This document shows positions 19,101 to 27,125 of a DNA stretch of 64,000 bases, piece after piece. A program made the position numbers and the translations under genes. The stretch lies in NCBI GenBank assembly GCA_030752605.1, contig JASMDX010000049.1, forward strand, positions 102,692-166,691, in the 5' to 3' direction. Source of the stretch: GCA-2731375 sp002731375. Its GTDB lineage: Bacteria; Pseudomonadota; Alphaproteobacteria; GCA-2731375. The notes beneath the pieces are model-generated. The model had not been told where the DNA came from. It was given only the letters and a program-made list of their open reading frames with translations, and did not search any database. Numbering within the stretch: the stretch's first letter is position 1; each line of letters opens with the position of its first letter.

Positions 19101-20462
19101 GAAAGCGACGGCCATGGCGGCGAAGCGGGCTTCGTCACCCGCATCCAGGCTTTCCTGCAATCAGTGCGTCAGTTCATCGCCGAGGATGACCCGAGCCAGG
19201 TGCCCGACAACCAGCGGGCCATCTCCCATGTGGACGTCAAGCGGCAAAAGGGTGGCTATATGGACCCCGATACACGCTATGTCTTGCTCTCCGCTGCCGA
19301 TTACATGGGCCCGGCCTTTGCCGCCGCTTACCGCGCTTATGGCTTTGACGCTATCTCGGCGCCGATGATCTCGGAAAGTAACGCGGCCTGCGGCAAGGCC
19401 GATTGTTCGGGCAAGGAATGCATGTCCTATCAGCTGATCTGGGGTGCCTTTCGGGAATATTTGGATGAAAACCCGCCGCACCAAAAAACCGAGTTGTTAC
19501 AGCTTTCAGGCCGGATGTGCCGGGGCGGCGTTTTTGACGTCAAGGACCGTATCTCCATCGAGAAGATGGGCCTGGACAGCAATGTTACCGTCGACGGCCT
19601 GAAATTTGGCGCCGAGCCGACCATGGCGGTGCTGATCTGGCTGGGTCTGACCACGATCGATATCCTGCGCCAGCTTTACGTCTATCACCTGCCGGTGGAG
19701 GCGGAGGCCGGTGACGCCAGGGCAATATTCGATGCCGCATCGCAACGGACCATGGATATCATCGAACAACCCATGGCCGATCCGATCCAGGCGGCAACTG
19801 AACTGGAACGCAAGACCGCCAAGGTTTGCGCCGTGCTGCGCCAGACAGCGGAGAAATTCGCCGAGATGGAAGCGGCCTGGACCGGTACCGAAACCCTGCG
19901 CCGAGTCTTTGTCTCCGGCGATGCCTTGACCAAGGGCAGCGATGTCGCCAATGGCGGTCTGTTCCTGCGCATGAGTGAACAAGGCCTGCGCCTGATGGTG
20001 GAGCCGGTGACGGATTTCTTCGAATATCTTGGCCGCCGCCACCCGCACTTGTTATTCGGACGCAAGGCCACGCCGGAAATGGTCGCGCCGATGGTCAATC
20101 TGCAGGCAGAAATGCGCGAGAGGCTCTATTCGCATGTTCTGGACCTGCATCCCTGGGTCCCGGGACCTGATGTTGAAGCCTCGGCCGTCAAGGCGGAGGA
20201 GTTGATCGATCCCGCCACCTATGGCCCCACGGCGTTCGAGATCGGCAGCGTGCTCCGGCACTGGGACACCGGCCTTTACGACGGTGTGGTCATGACCTCG
20301 TGCTGGGGCTGCGACAGCAGTCTGATCTCGGAAGGGCTTTTGCGCTATCGCAAGGACATCCCGATTTTCTTCTTCTACGATGACGGCACGCCATTGGACG
20401 AACGCCGGGTTCGCGGCTTTACCTACCGCTTGCACCGAAGTGCCGAAACCGCCGCCGCCTGA
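16194..20462 (+). CDS. BadF/BadG/BcrA-type activator ATPase fused to a DUF2229/2-hydroxyacyl-CoA dehydratase-like region, copy 1
   Basis: A 1,422-residue protein. The GTG at 16194 is chosen because GGGAGA precedes it and the second copy starts identically; the frame is open back to 16020. An N-terminal ASKHA module has CSSGTG (Cys138) and CSVFAKSEM (Cys177). A second module starts GLDLGSTGAK near 325 and carries CSAGTGSFLEEQ (Cys456) and MMCTVYVAD (Cys496), the Cys pair that in dehydratase activators bridges a [4Fe-4S] cluster. Then follow a Cys cluster CRDAKCQTLCP (from 618), NSFDSCGPVKIAH (Cys733, Cys739), DGHGGEAGFVTR (about 972) and CSGKECMSYQ (Cys1071). Such fusions (COG1924 plus COG3580/3581) are widespread but uncharacterised. 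Presumably one chain holds both an ATP-driven electron injector and a reductase or dehydratase-like acceptor. Confidence 0.88.
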   Translation: MRVAGCDLGKASVGFVTAAVTEDGKVEIEGAGYKLHEGDPLGLFKKWYHDNDIASCAALAATGVYADELREPVLILPEDSCQEAALEINPDLEDALNLVSIGARGYGALSRKPAEGQNGAKNGVGPKYHYQYLENDKCSSGTGENIQKIADRFGLGVDDADKAAQAADEAIPITARCSVFAKSEMTHFANQGKATGDLFKGYFGSVARNTYALLMRNRVGGPVYLMGGPARIESFRRSFEEMLGEEVKVPPLAECFEAVGAAAIAAEQARNTSLAALPAKPTELIAPAENRFQVQAPASGWQEHVTMMAEPEVPTGVAETPTVLGLDLGSTGAKAVLTSIETGEIVLDVYDSTRGNPVDAARRLVMTILAQAKADVRAIGVTGSGREAVATLLRAVYPDNDNIIVLNEIVAHATGAARCDVDGGADLSVIEIGGQDAKYIRVQGGRIVESDMNKACSAGTGSFLEEQATIYDVDDIQEFIDLASSAKRPPDLGMMCTVYVADAASQAIKEGFGRDDIFAGFQYSVIHNYLNRVMGQRTPGARIFFQGKPASNPSLAWTLAAVTGRDIVVPPNPGAMGAWGIGLCAIKEIGQDALDAAPSLDLADILQAEITARMEFRCRDAKCQTLCPIERTTITVDGQSRQAVSGGACPKFEISTASQPKLAKDAPNPFEQRQALIDSFVIGREGAPSLAIPELSALNGHIPWLATFAAELGFSVKLLRSTGKSLAAGEQLCNSFDSCGPVKIAHAVCDLYDGILLFPKVFRISDVNGRGGQTCMTEQAMPDMIERSLLARGKGAKVVRPRISFGDGLDTPELVEEMRRIASQIGADPAKIGDAVSAAARAQLRYEEDLMAIGREAMAYAKANDLPAVLLVGHLHVINDPAINANIPHLVRRNGAMAIPVDCFEIDDQTPAMWKAYWGDDNRAIRAAVQSREMGDVFPVFLASFGCGPASFTEQIFQSVMEGFPHTILESDGHGGEAGFVTRIQAFLQSVRQFIAEDDPSQVPDNQRAISHVDVKRQKGGYMDPDTRYVLLSAADYMGPAFAAAYRAYGFDAISAPMISESNAACGKADCSGKECMSYQLIWGAFREYLDENPPHQKTELLQLSGRMCRGGVFDVKDRISIEKMGLDSNVTVDGLKFGAEPTMAVLIWLGLTTIDILRQLYVYHLPVEAEAGDARAIFDAASQRTMDIIEQPMADPIQAATELERKTAKVCAVLRQTAEKFAEMEAAWTGTETLRRVFVSGDALTKGSDVANGGLFLRMSEQGLRLMVEPVTDFFEYLGRRHPHLLFGRKATPEMVAPMVNLQAEMRERLYSHVLDLHPWVPGPDVEASAVKAEELIDPATYGPTAFEIGSVLRHWDTGLYDGVVMTSCWGCDSSLISEGLLRYRKDIPIFFFYDDGTPLDERRVRGFTYRLHRSAETAAA

Positions 20463-20492
20463 AGCGAAAGAAACCAAATTGGGAGAGTAACC

Positions 20493-23400
20493 GTGCGCGT
20501 AGCAGGCTGTGATCTGGGCAAGGCATCCGTGGGGTTCGTGACCGCCACGGTGGCGGAAGACGGCAAAGTGGAGGTCGAGGGCGCCGGCTATAAATTGCAC
20601 GAAGGCGACCCCCTGGGCCTGTTCAAGAAGTGGTACCGCGACAACGATATCGCATCCTGTGCCGCCCTGGCGGCGACCGGCGTCTATGCCGATGAACTGC
20701 GCGAGCCTGCCCTGATCCTGCCGGAAGAATCCTGCCAGGAAGCCGCGCTCGGAATCAGCCCGGAACTGGAAGGCGCCTTGAACCTGGTATCCATCGGCGC
20801 CCGTGGCTACGGTACGCTCAGCCGCAAACTGGCTGATGCAGGCACAGTCGGTGCGAAGTATCACTACCAATACCTCGAGAACGACAAATGCTCGTCCGGT
20901 ACAGGCGAAAATATCCAGAAGATCGCCGACCGTTTTGGCCTGGGCATCGAAGAGGCGGACAAGGCTGCCCAAGCGGTCGAGAAAGGCATCCCCATCACGG
21001 CGCGCTGTTCCGTTTTCGCCAAATCCGAGATGACCCATTTCGCCAACCAGGGCAAGGCGACGGGCGATTTGTTCAAGGGCTATTTCGGTTCCGTGGCGCG
21101 CAACACACATTCCCTTCTCACCCGCAACCGGGTCGAAGGACCGGTCTATCTTATGGGTGGTCCGGCGCGGATCGAGAGCTTCCGTCTGGCGTTCGAGGAA
21201 ATGCTGGGCGAAGAGGTCAAGGTACCGCCACTGGCCGAATGTTTCGAGGCCGTGGGCGCCGCTGCGATCGCGGCCGAGCAGGCACGTAACGCCTCCCCTC
21301 GTCCCCTGCCCGCCGATGCCGATGAATTGATCGCCGCCACTGAAAGCAAATTCAAGGTGCAGGAACCAGCCCAGGGTTGGCAGGACCAGGTCACCATGAT
21401 GCCCGAACCCGAAGTGCCCGTGGGCGCGGCGGAAACACCTACCGTTTTGGGCCTGGATCTCGGCTCCACCGGGGCCAAGGCGGTGCTAACCTCGATCGAG
21501 ACGGGGGATATCGTACTGGATGTTTACGACAGCACGCGCGGCAACCCGGTCGATGCCGCCCGCCGTCTGGTCAAAACCATTCTGGGCCAGGTCAAGGCGG
21601 ATGTGCGCGCCATCGGCGTTACCGGTTCGGGCCGGGAAGCCGTCGCCACCCTGCTGCGCGCGGTTTATCCCGATAGCGACAACGTCATCGTGCTGAACGA
21701 GATCGTCGCCCATGCCACGGGTGCCGCCCGATGTGATGTGGACGGCGGGGCCGATCTGTCAGTGATCGAGATCGGCGGCCAGGACGCCAAGTACATCCGC
21801 GTGCAAGGCGGCCGCATCGTTGAAAGCGATATGAACAAGGCATGCAGCGCGGGCACGGGATCTTTCCTGGAGGAACAGGCGACGATCTACGATGTCGATG
21901 ACATCCAGGATTTCATCGATCTTGCTTCCAGCGCCAAACGGCCGCCCGATCTGGGCATGATGTGCACAGTCTTCGTCGCAGATGCCGCCGCCCTGGCGAT
22001 CAAGGAAGGTTTCGGGCGCGATGATATTTTCGCCGGCTTCCAATATTCGGTGATCCACAATTACCTGAACCGCGTCATGGGTCAGCGTACCCTGGGCGAC
22101 CGGGTCTTTTTCCAGGGCAAGCCGGCCTCCAACCCATCCCTGGCCTGGACCCTGGCCGCCGTCACCGGGCGCGAGATCGTGGTGCCGCCCAATCCAGGCG
22201 CCATGGGTGCCTGGGGCATCGGCCTTTGTGCCAACAAGGAAATTGGTCCCGACGCCTTGAATGCAGCCCCGGCGCTGGATCTCGCCGGCATCCTGGAGGC
22301 GGAAATCACCGCGCGCACGGAATTCCGTTGCCGCGACGCCAAATGCCAGACCTTGTGCCCGATCGAGCGCACGACCATCAAGGTCGGCGACAAAAGCCGT
22401 CAGGCAGTATCAGGCGGCGCCTGCCCGAAGTTCGAGGTCTCCACTAAAAGCCAGCCAAAGTTGGCCAAGGAGGCCCCGAATCCGTTCGAGCAGCGCGAGG
22501 CCCTGATCGACAGCTTCATACCAGAACCGCATGACGGCCCCACCCTTGCCATTCCCGCCGTCAGCTCCGTGGGACCGCATGTTCCCTGGCTCGCCACCTT
22601 CGCCGCCGAACTTGGTTTTTCGGTGCAATTGTTGCGTTCCAACAAGAATTCCCTGGCGGCGGGGGAGCAACTTTGCAACAGCTTCGACAGTTGCGGCCCG
22701 GTGAAGATCGCTCACTCCGTCTGTGACGTAGACGTGGATCTGATGCTGTTCCCCTCCATCTTCAACATTGCCGACACAAAGGGGCGCGGGGGGCAAACCT
22801 GTGTTGCCGAACAGACCATGCCGTCCATGGTTACGCAATTGCTCCGCGCGCGCGGCAGAAAGACCAAGCTGGTACGGCCCAGGCTTTCATTCCGTGCCGG
22901 GCCGGACGCGCCTGAACTTATTGTGGAGATGCAGCGCCTAGCCCATGAACTGGGTGTTGACGCAAAGGATATCGAAGGCGCGGTGGCCAAGGCGGCGGAA
23001 GCTCAAATCGCCTTCGAGGACGGACTGGAGCAGATCGGTGACGAGGCGCTGGCCTATGCCAGGCAGAACGAGCTGCCCGTGGTTCTGTTGTTGGGCCATC
23101 TGCATGTCATTTGCGACCTCGCTATCAACGCCAATATCCCGCATCTGTTGCGTAGCAACGGCGCTATGGCGATCCCGGCGGATTGCTTCACGGTCGATGA
23201 AAAAACCCCACCCATGAAGAAAATCTATTGGGGCGATGCCAACCGCGCCATGCGGGTGGCCTCCAATGCGCGCGAGCTGGGGAATGTCTTCCCGGTGCTG
23301 CTCGCCTCGTTCGGTTGCGGCCCGGCTTCGTTTACCGAGCAGGTCTTCCAATCATTGCTGGAAGGCTATCCCCATACCATTCTGGAAAGCGACGGCCACG

Positions 23401-24755
23401 GCGGCGAGGCCGGCTTCGTCACCCGCATTCAGGCCTTCCTGCAATCGGTGCGGCAGTATATCGCCGAGGGCGACGCCAAGGCCCTGCCTGATAATTCAAA
23501 GCGGATCGAATATGTCAGCCCGCAACGGCGCGTCAGTTCCTCCTTCCTTGACCCGGATGTGCATTATGTGGCCATGAGCATGGCCGACAATGTGGGCGCG
23601 ACCTTTGCCGCCACCTATCGCGGCTACGGCTATGACGTAGTCGCCGCGCCGCCGCATTGCGATGATACATGGCAGGCCGGCAAGGCCGATTGTTCCGGCA
23701 AGGAATGCATGAGCTATCAATTGATGTGGGGCGCCTTCCGCAGCTATCTGGAAGAAAACCCGCCTGTAAAGGATACGGTATTGCTGGCCTTTTCCGGGCA
23801 GCTCTGCCGCACCGGCGCATTCGGCATCAAGGACCAGATTTCGTTGGAAAAGATGGGCCTCGATAGCAATGTCAAAATGGAGGGCATGCCGTTCGGCAGT
23901 GACCGATCCATGTCGTTGCAGCTTTGGACCGGCCTCTCCGCGATCGAGATCCTGCGCCAAATGTATATCTATCACGTCCCGGTAGAGGGGCGCCCAGGCG
24001 AGACACGGGCGCTGTACGACGCCGGCATCGCGCGGGTGCATGCGATCCTTGATGCGCCCATGGCGGCGACCAACAGCGACGAGGCTCGTCCAGAGGTGGA
24101 GGCCCGCGCTGTCGCCATTTCCAAGGCCCTGCGGGAAAGCGGCCAGGCCTATGCTGATATAGACGCGCGCTGGCAGGGGCGCCGCGATTTCCGCACGGTT
24201 TTTGTCGGCGGCGAGACCATGACCAAGGGCGACGACTTCGCCTCCGCCGGTTTGTTCCTACGCCTCAGCGAGCAAGGGCTGCGTCTGGTCCTCGAACCAT
24301 TGACGGACTTCTTTGAATTCGTTTCGCGCTGCCACCCGCACCTGCAATACGGCCGCGCCAAACCGTTGGCCGAGGCGCAAGAGATGACCGAGGAACAATG
24401 CGAGCTGCGTACCTGGCTGTATAGCGGAATGCAGGACCTACACCCATGGCTGCCCATGCCGGATGTGAAGCATGCCTTGGAACAGGCGGAGGCCCTGATC
24501 GATCCGGCCACCGTGGGCGGCTCCCCCATGGAGATCGCCGCCGTCGTGCATGCCTGGGATACGGGTGACTATGACGGTGTCGTGGTGGCCAGTTGCTGGG
24601 GTTGTGACAACAGCCTAATTACCGAAGGATTACTGCGTTACCGCAAGGACATTCCATTCTTCTTTTTCTATGGCGACGGTACGCCACTGGACGAACGCCG
24701 GGTCCGAGGCTTCTCCTACCGCATGCACCGCGGCGCTGAGTCTTCGGCAGCTTAA
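20493..24755 (+). CDS. BadF/BadG/BcrA-type activator ATPase fused to a DUF2229/2-hydroxyacyl-CoA dehydratase-like region, copy 2
   Basis: A 1,420-residue paralogue of the preceding gene, starting at a GTG after GGGAGAG, 30 bases downstream of its stop. All notable Cys motifs are kept: CSSGTG, CSVFAKSEM, CSAGTGSFLEEQ, MMCTVFVAD, CRDAKCQTLCP, NSFDSCGPVKIAH and CSGKECMSYQ. The first 110 residues differ at only about a tenth of positions, while the C-terminal third diverges much more (for example AGIARVHAILDAPM against AASQRTMDIIEQPM). Many synonymous changes show an old duplication, not an assembly repeat. The pair is probably co-transcribed. Specialisation of the C-terminal acceptor half for a different partner or substrate is an inference. 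Confidence 0.88.
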   Translation: MRVAGCDLGKASVGFVTATVAEDGKVEVEGAGYKLHEGDPLGLFKKWYRDNDIASCAALAATGVYADELREPALILPEESCQEAALGISPELEGALNLVSIGARGYGTLSRKLADAGTVGAKYHYQYLENDKCSSGTGENIQKIADRFGLGIEEADKAAQAVEKGIPITARCSVFAKSEMTHFANQGKATGDLFKGYFGSVARNTHSLLTRNRVEGPVYLMGGPARIESFRLAFEEMLGEEVKVPPLAECFEAVGAAAIAAEQARNASPRPLPADADELIAATESKFKVQEPAQGWQDQVTMMPEPEVPVGAAETPTVLGLDLGSTGAKAVLTSIETGDIVLDVYDSTRGNPVDAARRLVKTILGQVKADVRAIGVTGSGREAVATLLRAVYPDSDNVIVLNEIVAHATGAARCDVDGGADLSVIEIGGQDAKYIRVQGGRIVESDMNKACSAGTGSFLEEQATIYDVDDIQDFIDLASSAKRPPDLGMMCTVFVADAAALAIKEGFGRDDIFAGFQYSVIHNYLNRVMGQRTLGDRVFFQGKPASNPSLAWTLAAVTGREIVVPPNPGAMGAWGIGLCANKEIGPDALNAAPALDLAGILEAEITARTEFRCRDAKCQTLCPIERTTIKVGDKSRQAVSGGACPKFEVSTKSQPKLAKEAPNPFEQREALIDSFIPEPHDGPTLAIPAVSSVGPHVPWLATFAAELGFSVQLLRSNKNSLAAGEQLCNSFDSCGPVKIAHSVCDVDVDLMLFPSIFNIADTKGRGGQTCVAEQTMPSMVTQLLRARGRKTKLVRPRLSFRAGPDAPELIVEMQRLAHELGVDAKDIEGAVAKAAEAQIAFEDGLEQIGDEALAYARQNELPVVLLLGHLHVICDLAINANIPHLLRSNGAMAIPADCFTVDEKTPPMKKIYWGDANRAMRVASNARELGNVFPVLLASFGCGPASFTEQVFQSLLEGYPHTILESDGHGGEAGFVTRIQAFLQSVRQYIAEGDAKALPDNSKRIEYVSPQRRVSSSFLDPDVHYVAMSMADNVGATFAATYRGYGYDVVAAPPHCDDTWQAGKADCSGKECMSYQLMWGAFRSYLEENPPVKDTVLLAFSGQLCRTGAFGIKDQISLEKMGLDSNVKMEGMPFGSDRSMSLQLWTGLSAIEILRQMYIYHVPVEGRPGETRALYDAGIARVHAILDAPMAATNSDEARPEVEARAVAISKALRESGQAYADIDARWQGRRDFRTVFVGGETMTKGDDFASAGLFLRLSEQGLRLVLEPLTDFFEFVSRCHPHLQYGRAKPLAEAQEMTEEQCELRTWLYSGMQDLHPWLPMPDVKHALEQAEALIDPATVGGSPMEIAAVVHAWDTGDYDGVVVASCWGCDNSLITEGLLRYRKDIPFFFFYGDGTPLDERRVRGFSYRMHRGAESSAA

Positions 24756-24765
24756 AGCATACCCC

Positions 24766-25620
24766 TTAGCCAAAGGCCATGCGGGCGTATTTGTCGAGAG
24801 CCGCTTGAGTTTCGCCGATTTCGCGCAGACGCACCATATGGATGACCTGTTCCACGCCAACATCTTCAAGACGGCGGCAGCGGTCGGCATCTGGCCGTTG
24901 GTTGGGCAGAGTGTAGATCTTCACCTCATCCTTGGCACGGCCGCGGTCCGATAACATTCCGTGCAAGGTGGTGATACGTTCGGCCATGGCTTCGGGCTCG
25001 ACGCTGGCGCCCAGCCAGCCCTGGCATAGATCGGCGGCCCGGCGGAGAGAATGATCCCCTTCCCCTCCAACGAAAATTGGCGGATGGGGCGCCTGCACGG
25101 GCTTGGGGTACATCACGCAATCGGGTAGCTCATAGAGCTCACCCTGATAGGACAAAGTCTCCTCGCACCACAGGGCCTTCATGACCTCAATATGTTCGTT
25201 GGCCCGTTTGCCGCGCTTTTCGAACGGGACCCCCAGGGCCTTGAATTCCTCTTGCAGCCAGCCCAGACCAATGCCGAGATTGACCCGCCCGCCGGAAAGA
25301 AAATCCAGATCCGCTACCTGCTTGGCGGTATAGACCGGGTTACGTTGCGTAATCAGGCAGATGGCGGTGCCCAAACGAACGGTCGAGGTATGGGCGGCCA
25401 GGTAAGTCAGGGCCGTGAAGGGCTCCATCATACCCTTGCCATAGCCGCCAATGCGGCCATCGGCGGAATAGGGATATTTGGACTCATAATCCTCGAACAG
25501 CACCACATGCTCGGGCACCCAAATAGCATGAAAGCCACGTTCTTCGATGGCTCGGGCCGCCTGGGTGATCAAATCAGGTTGCGTGGTTTCGTTCAGGGCT
25601 AAAAATACGCCGGCTTCCAT
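24766..25620 (-). CDS. Luciferase-like (LLM class) oxidoreductase
   Basis: A 284-residue TIM-barrel flavin-dependent enzyme starting MEAGVFLALNETT. The ATG at 25620 has GAGGGA six bases upstream, whereas the in-frame ATG at 25635 does not. Recognisable segments are RAIEERGFHAIWVPEHV, RLGTAICLITQRNPVYTAKQ, GGRVNLGIGLGWLQEEF and PPIFVGGEGDHSLRRAA. These match the F420-dependent-type LLM subgroup with the EFKALGV and YPKPVQAPHPP landmarks, though FMN use is more likely here. It is the last gene of a GST-crotonase-LLM run and converges on the second giant gene with only 10 bases between the stops. Confidence 0.86.
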   Translation of the reverse strand: MEAGVFLALNETTQPDLITQAARAIEERGFHAIWVPEHVVLFEDYESKYPYSADGRIGGYGKGMMEPFTALTYLAAHTSTVRLGTAICLITQRNPVYTAKQVADLDFLSGGRVNLGIGLGWLQEEFKALGVPFEKRGKRANEHIEVMKALWCEETLSYQGELYELPDCVMYPKPVQAPHPPIFVGGEGDHSLRRAADLCQGWLGASVEPEAMAERITTLHGMLSDRGRAKDEVKIYTLPNQRPDADRCRRLEDVGVEQVIHMVRLREIGETQAALDKYARMAFG

Positions 25621-25644
25621 GATAATCCCTCGCAAGTGCTATTC

Positions 25645-26331
25645 TTATCTTGCATCCATTTCCGCTTGCATCGCGCTGCGGATCAAGGCCTCGCGGGTGC
25701 AACGCAGGCGCTGTTTCACCTGCGCATAGGCGGCCCCGTCCAGGGTCTTGAGATATTCCGCCTTGGCCGCGATGGCATCCTCGAATGCGCCGGGGGGAAT
25801 GGCTTCATCCGGATAGCCGATCTCCACCGCCGTGGCGGGGGAATATAATTGCGCGCCCATGGTGGCATTGTTCAGTTGCCTGTTGTCCAGACGGTCACGC
25901 GCCAGCTCCAGTCCGTAGGTCGGCAGGCCAAGACCAATGGAGGTCTCGTTCAGACCAATCTTGAAGTCGCCCGATACACCGATGCGGTAATCCGCCGTGC
26001 ACAATAGCAATGCTCCCGCCGCCACCGCGTGGCCGGTACAGCCAATGATCAGGGGTTGCGGGTGCATATAGGCTTTCATCAGCAACTCGGCGCCTGACTC
26101 AACCATGGCCCGGACGCCGTCCTTGGGTCCATTGATAACCTTAAGATCATAGCCGGCGCAAAACAGTCCCGGCTTGCCCTTGATTGCCGCCACCTCCGCC
26201 TCGTCGGCGGCCCGGTCCAGTCCCGCGCTCAAGGCCGATGTCATGGGGATGCCAAAGGCATTCGCCTTGCCGTCGTTCATGGTCAAAGTGGCGACGCCGT
26301 CCTTGACCTGGTAGTCAACAAATTCACTCAT
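25645..26331 (-). CDS. Crotonase/enoyl-CoA hydratase family protein, short form
   Basis: A 228-residue protein starting MSEFVDYQVKDGVATLTMND. Crotonase features are the AxxGxD-like oxyanion loop GLFCAGYDLKVING and CTGHAVAAGALLLCTADYR. It is shorter than classical hydratases (about 260 residues), and the catalytic loop reads NETSIGLGLPTYGLELAR. It matches a known subgroup of roughly 230-residue crotonases of uncertain activity. It is separated from the upstream GST gene by 13 bases and from the downstream LLM gene by 24, so the three are probably co-transcribed. Confidence 0.85.
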   Translation of the reverse strand: MSEFVDYQVKDGVATLTMNDGKANAFGIPMTSALSAGLDRAADEAEVAAIKGKPGLFCAGYDLKVINGPKDGVRAMVESGAELLMKAYMHPQPLIIGCTGHAVAAGALLLCTADYRIGVSGDFKIGLNETSIGLGLPTYGLELARDRLDNRQLNNATMGAQLYSPATAVEIGYPDEAIPPGAFEDAIAAKAEYLKTLDGAAYAQVKQRLRCTREALIRSAMQAEMDAR

Positions 26332-26344
26332 GGTCCTAATCCTT

Positions 26345-27007
26345 TTACTGCGTAACGATGGTTGAGCCGCCCTTGGCGACCAGTTCCGCCTTGCCCGGCG
26401 ACGGCGGCACCAGGACGCCGCGCTGACTACCGGGTCGGGCCGCATTCGCCGCCATCCAACGTTCCAGATGTTCCAGGCCGTCCGTGGGAACGCGGGCCCA
26501 TTTATGACTGCGCAGCCAGGACCAGTTGGCGATATCGGCGATTGAGTAATCGCCGGCCAGCCATTCATTGTCCGCCAGGTGGCTGTCCAGGACCTCGTAC
26601 AGACGCCGGGTTTCGTTGTGATAGCGTTGCCGCGCCAGGGGGACATCCTCGGGGAAATAGCGTTCGAAGGAAACCGCCTGGCCCTGCATCGGTCCGATGG
26701 CGGACATCTGAAACATCAGCCATTGCATCACCGCCATGCGGCCCTTGACGTCATGGGGCAGCAGGCGTCCGGTTTTTTCCGCCAGGTAGATCAAAATGGC
26801 GCCGGATTCGAAAATGGCCAGATCATCAACCTCCCGGTCGACGATGACGGGGATGCGGCTGTTTGGGTTCATCGCCTTGAACCAGTCCTCGAACTGCCGC
26901 TTCTCGCTCAGGTTCAGAACATGGGTCTTATAAGGCAACTCCAACTCTTCCAGCGCGATGGCGACTTTCCAGCCATTTGGCGTGGGAGAGGTGTAGAAAT
27001 CAATCAT
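26345..27007 (-). CDS. Glutathione S-transferase family protein, nu/Ure2p-like
   Basis: A 220-residue cytosolic protein starting MIDFYTSPTPNGWKVAIALE, with AAGGA seven bases upstream of the ATG. The thioredoxin-fold N domain has TSPTPNGWKV as its active-site loop (Thr/Asn type, as in bacterial YfcG and Ure2p relatives), NPNSRIPVIVD with the cis-Pro, and FESGAILIYLAEKTGRLLP for glutathione binding. The C-terminal helical domain includes LAGDYSIADIANWSWLRSHK. It is divergent from the dimethylformamidase-like gene, 118 bases away. Confidence 0.9.
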   Translation of the reverse strand: MIDFYTSPTPNGWKVAIALEELELPYKTHVLNLSEKRQFEDWFKAMNPNSRIPVIVDREVDDLAIFESGAILIYLAEKTGRLLPHDVKGRMAVMQWLMFQMSAIGPMQGQAVSFERYFPEDVPLARQRYHNETRRLYEVLDSHLADNEWLAGDYSIADIANWSWLRSHKWARVPTDGLEHLERWMAANAARPGSQRGVLVPPSPGKAELVAKGGSTIVTQ

Positions 27008-27125
27008 CGGGTAATCCTTCGATACATTGAGGAGCATCTTAAATCACCACCCCGGCGATGGCCATGCACGAGCTTTGCCGTTAGTCTTGGTAACATTGCT
27101 GATTCTATTTGGGGGAATTTCCCGC

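Noticed and set aside
16194..24755. The tandem giant genes as an assembly duplication
   Set aside because: The copies differ throughout by synonymous and amino acid changes and diverge strongly at the C terminus.
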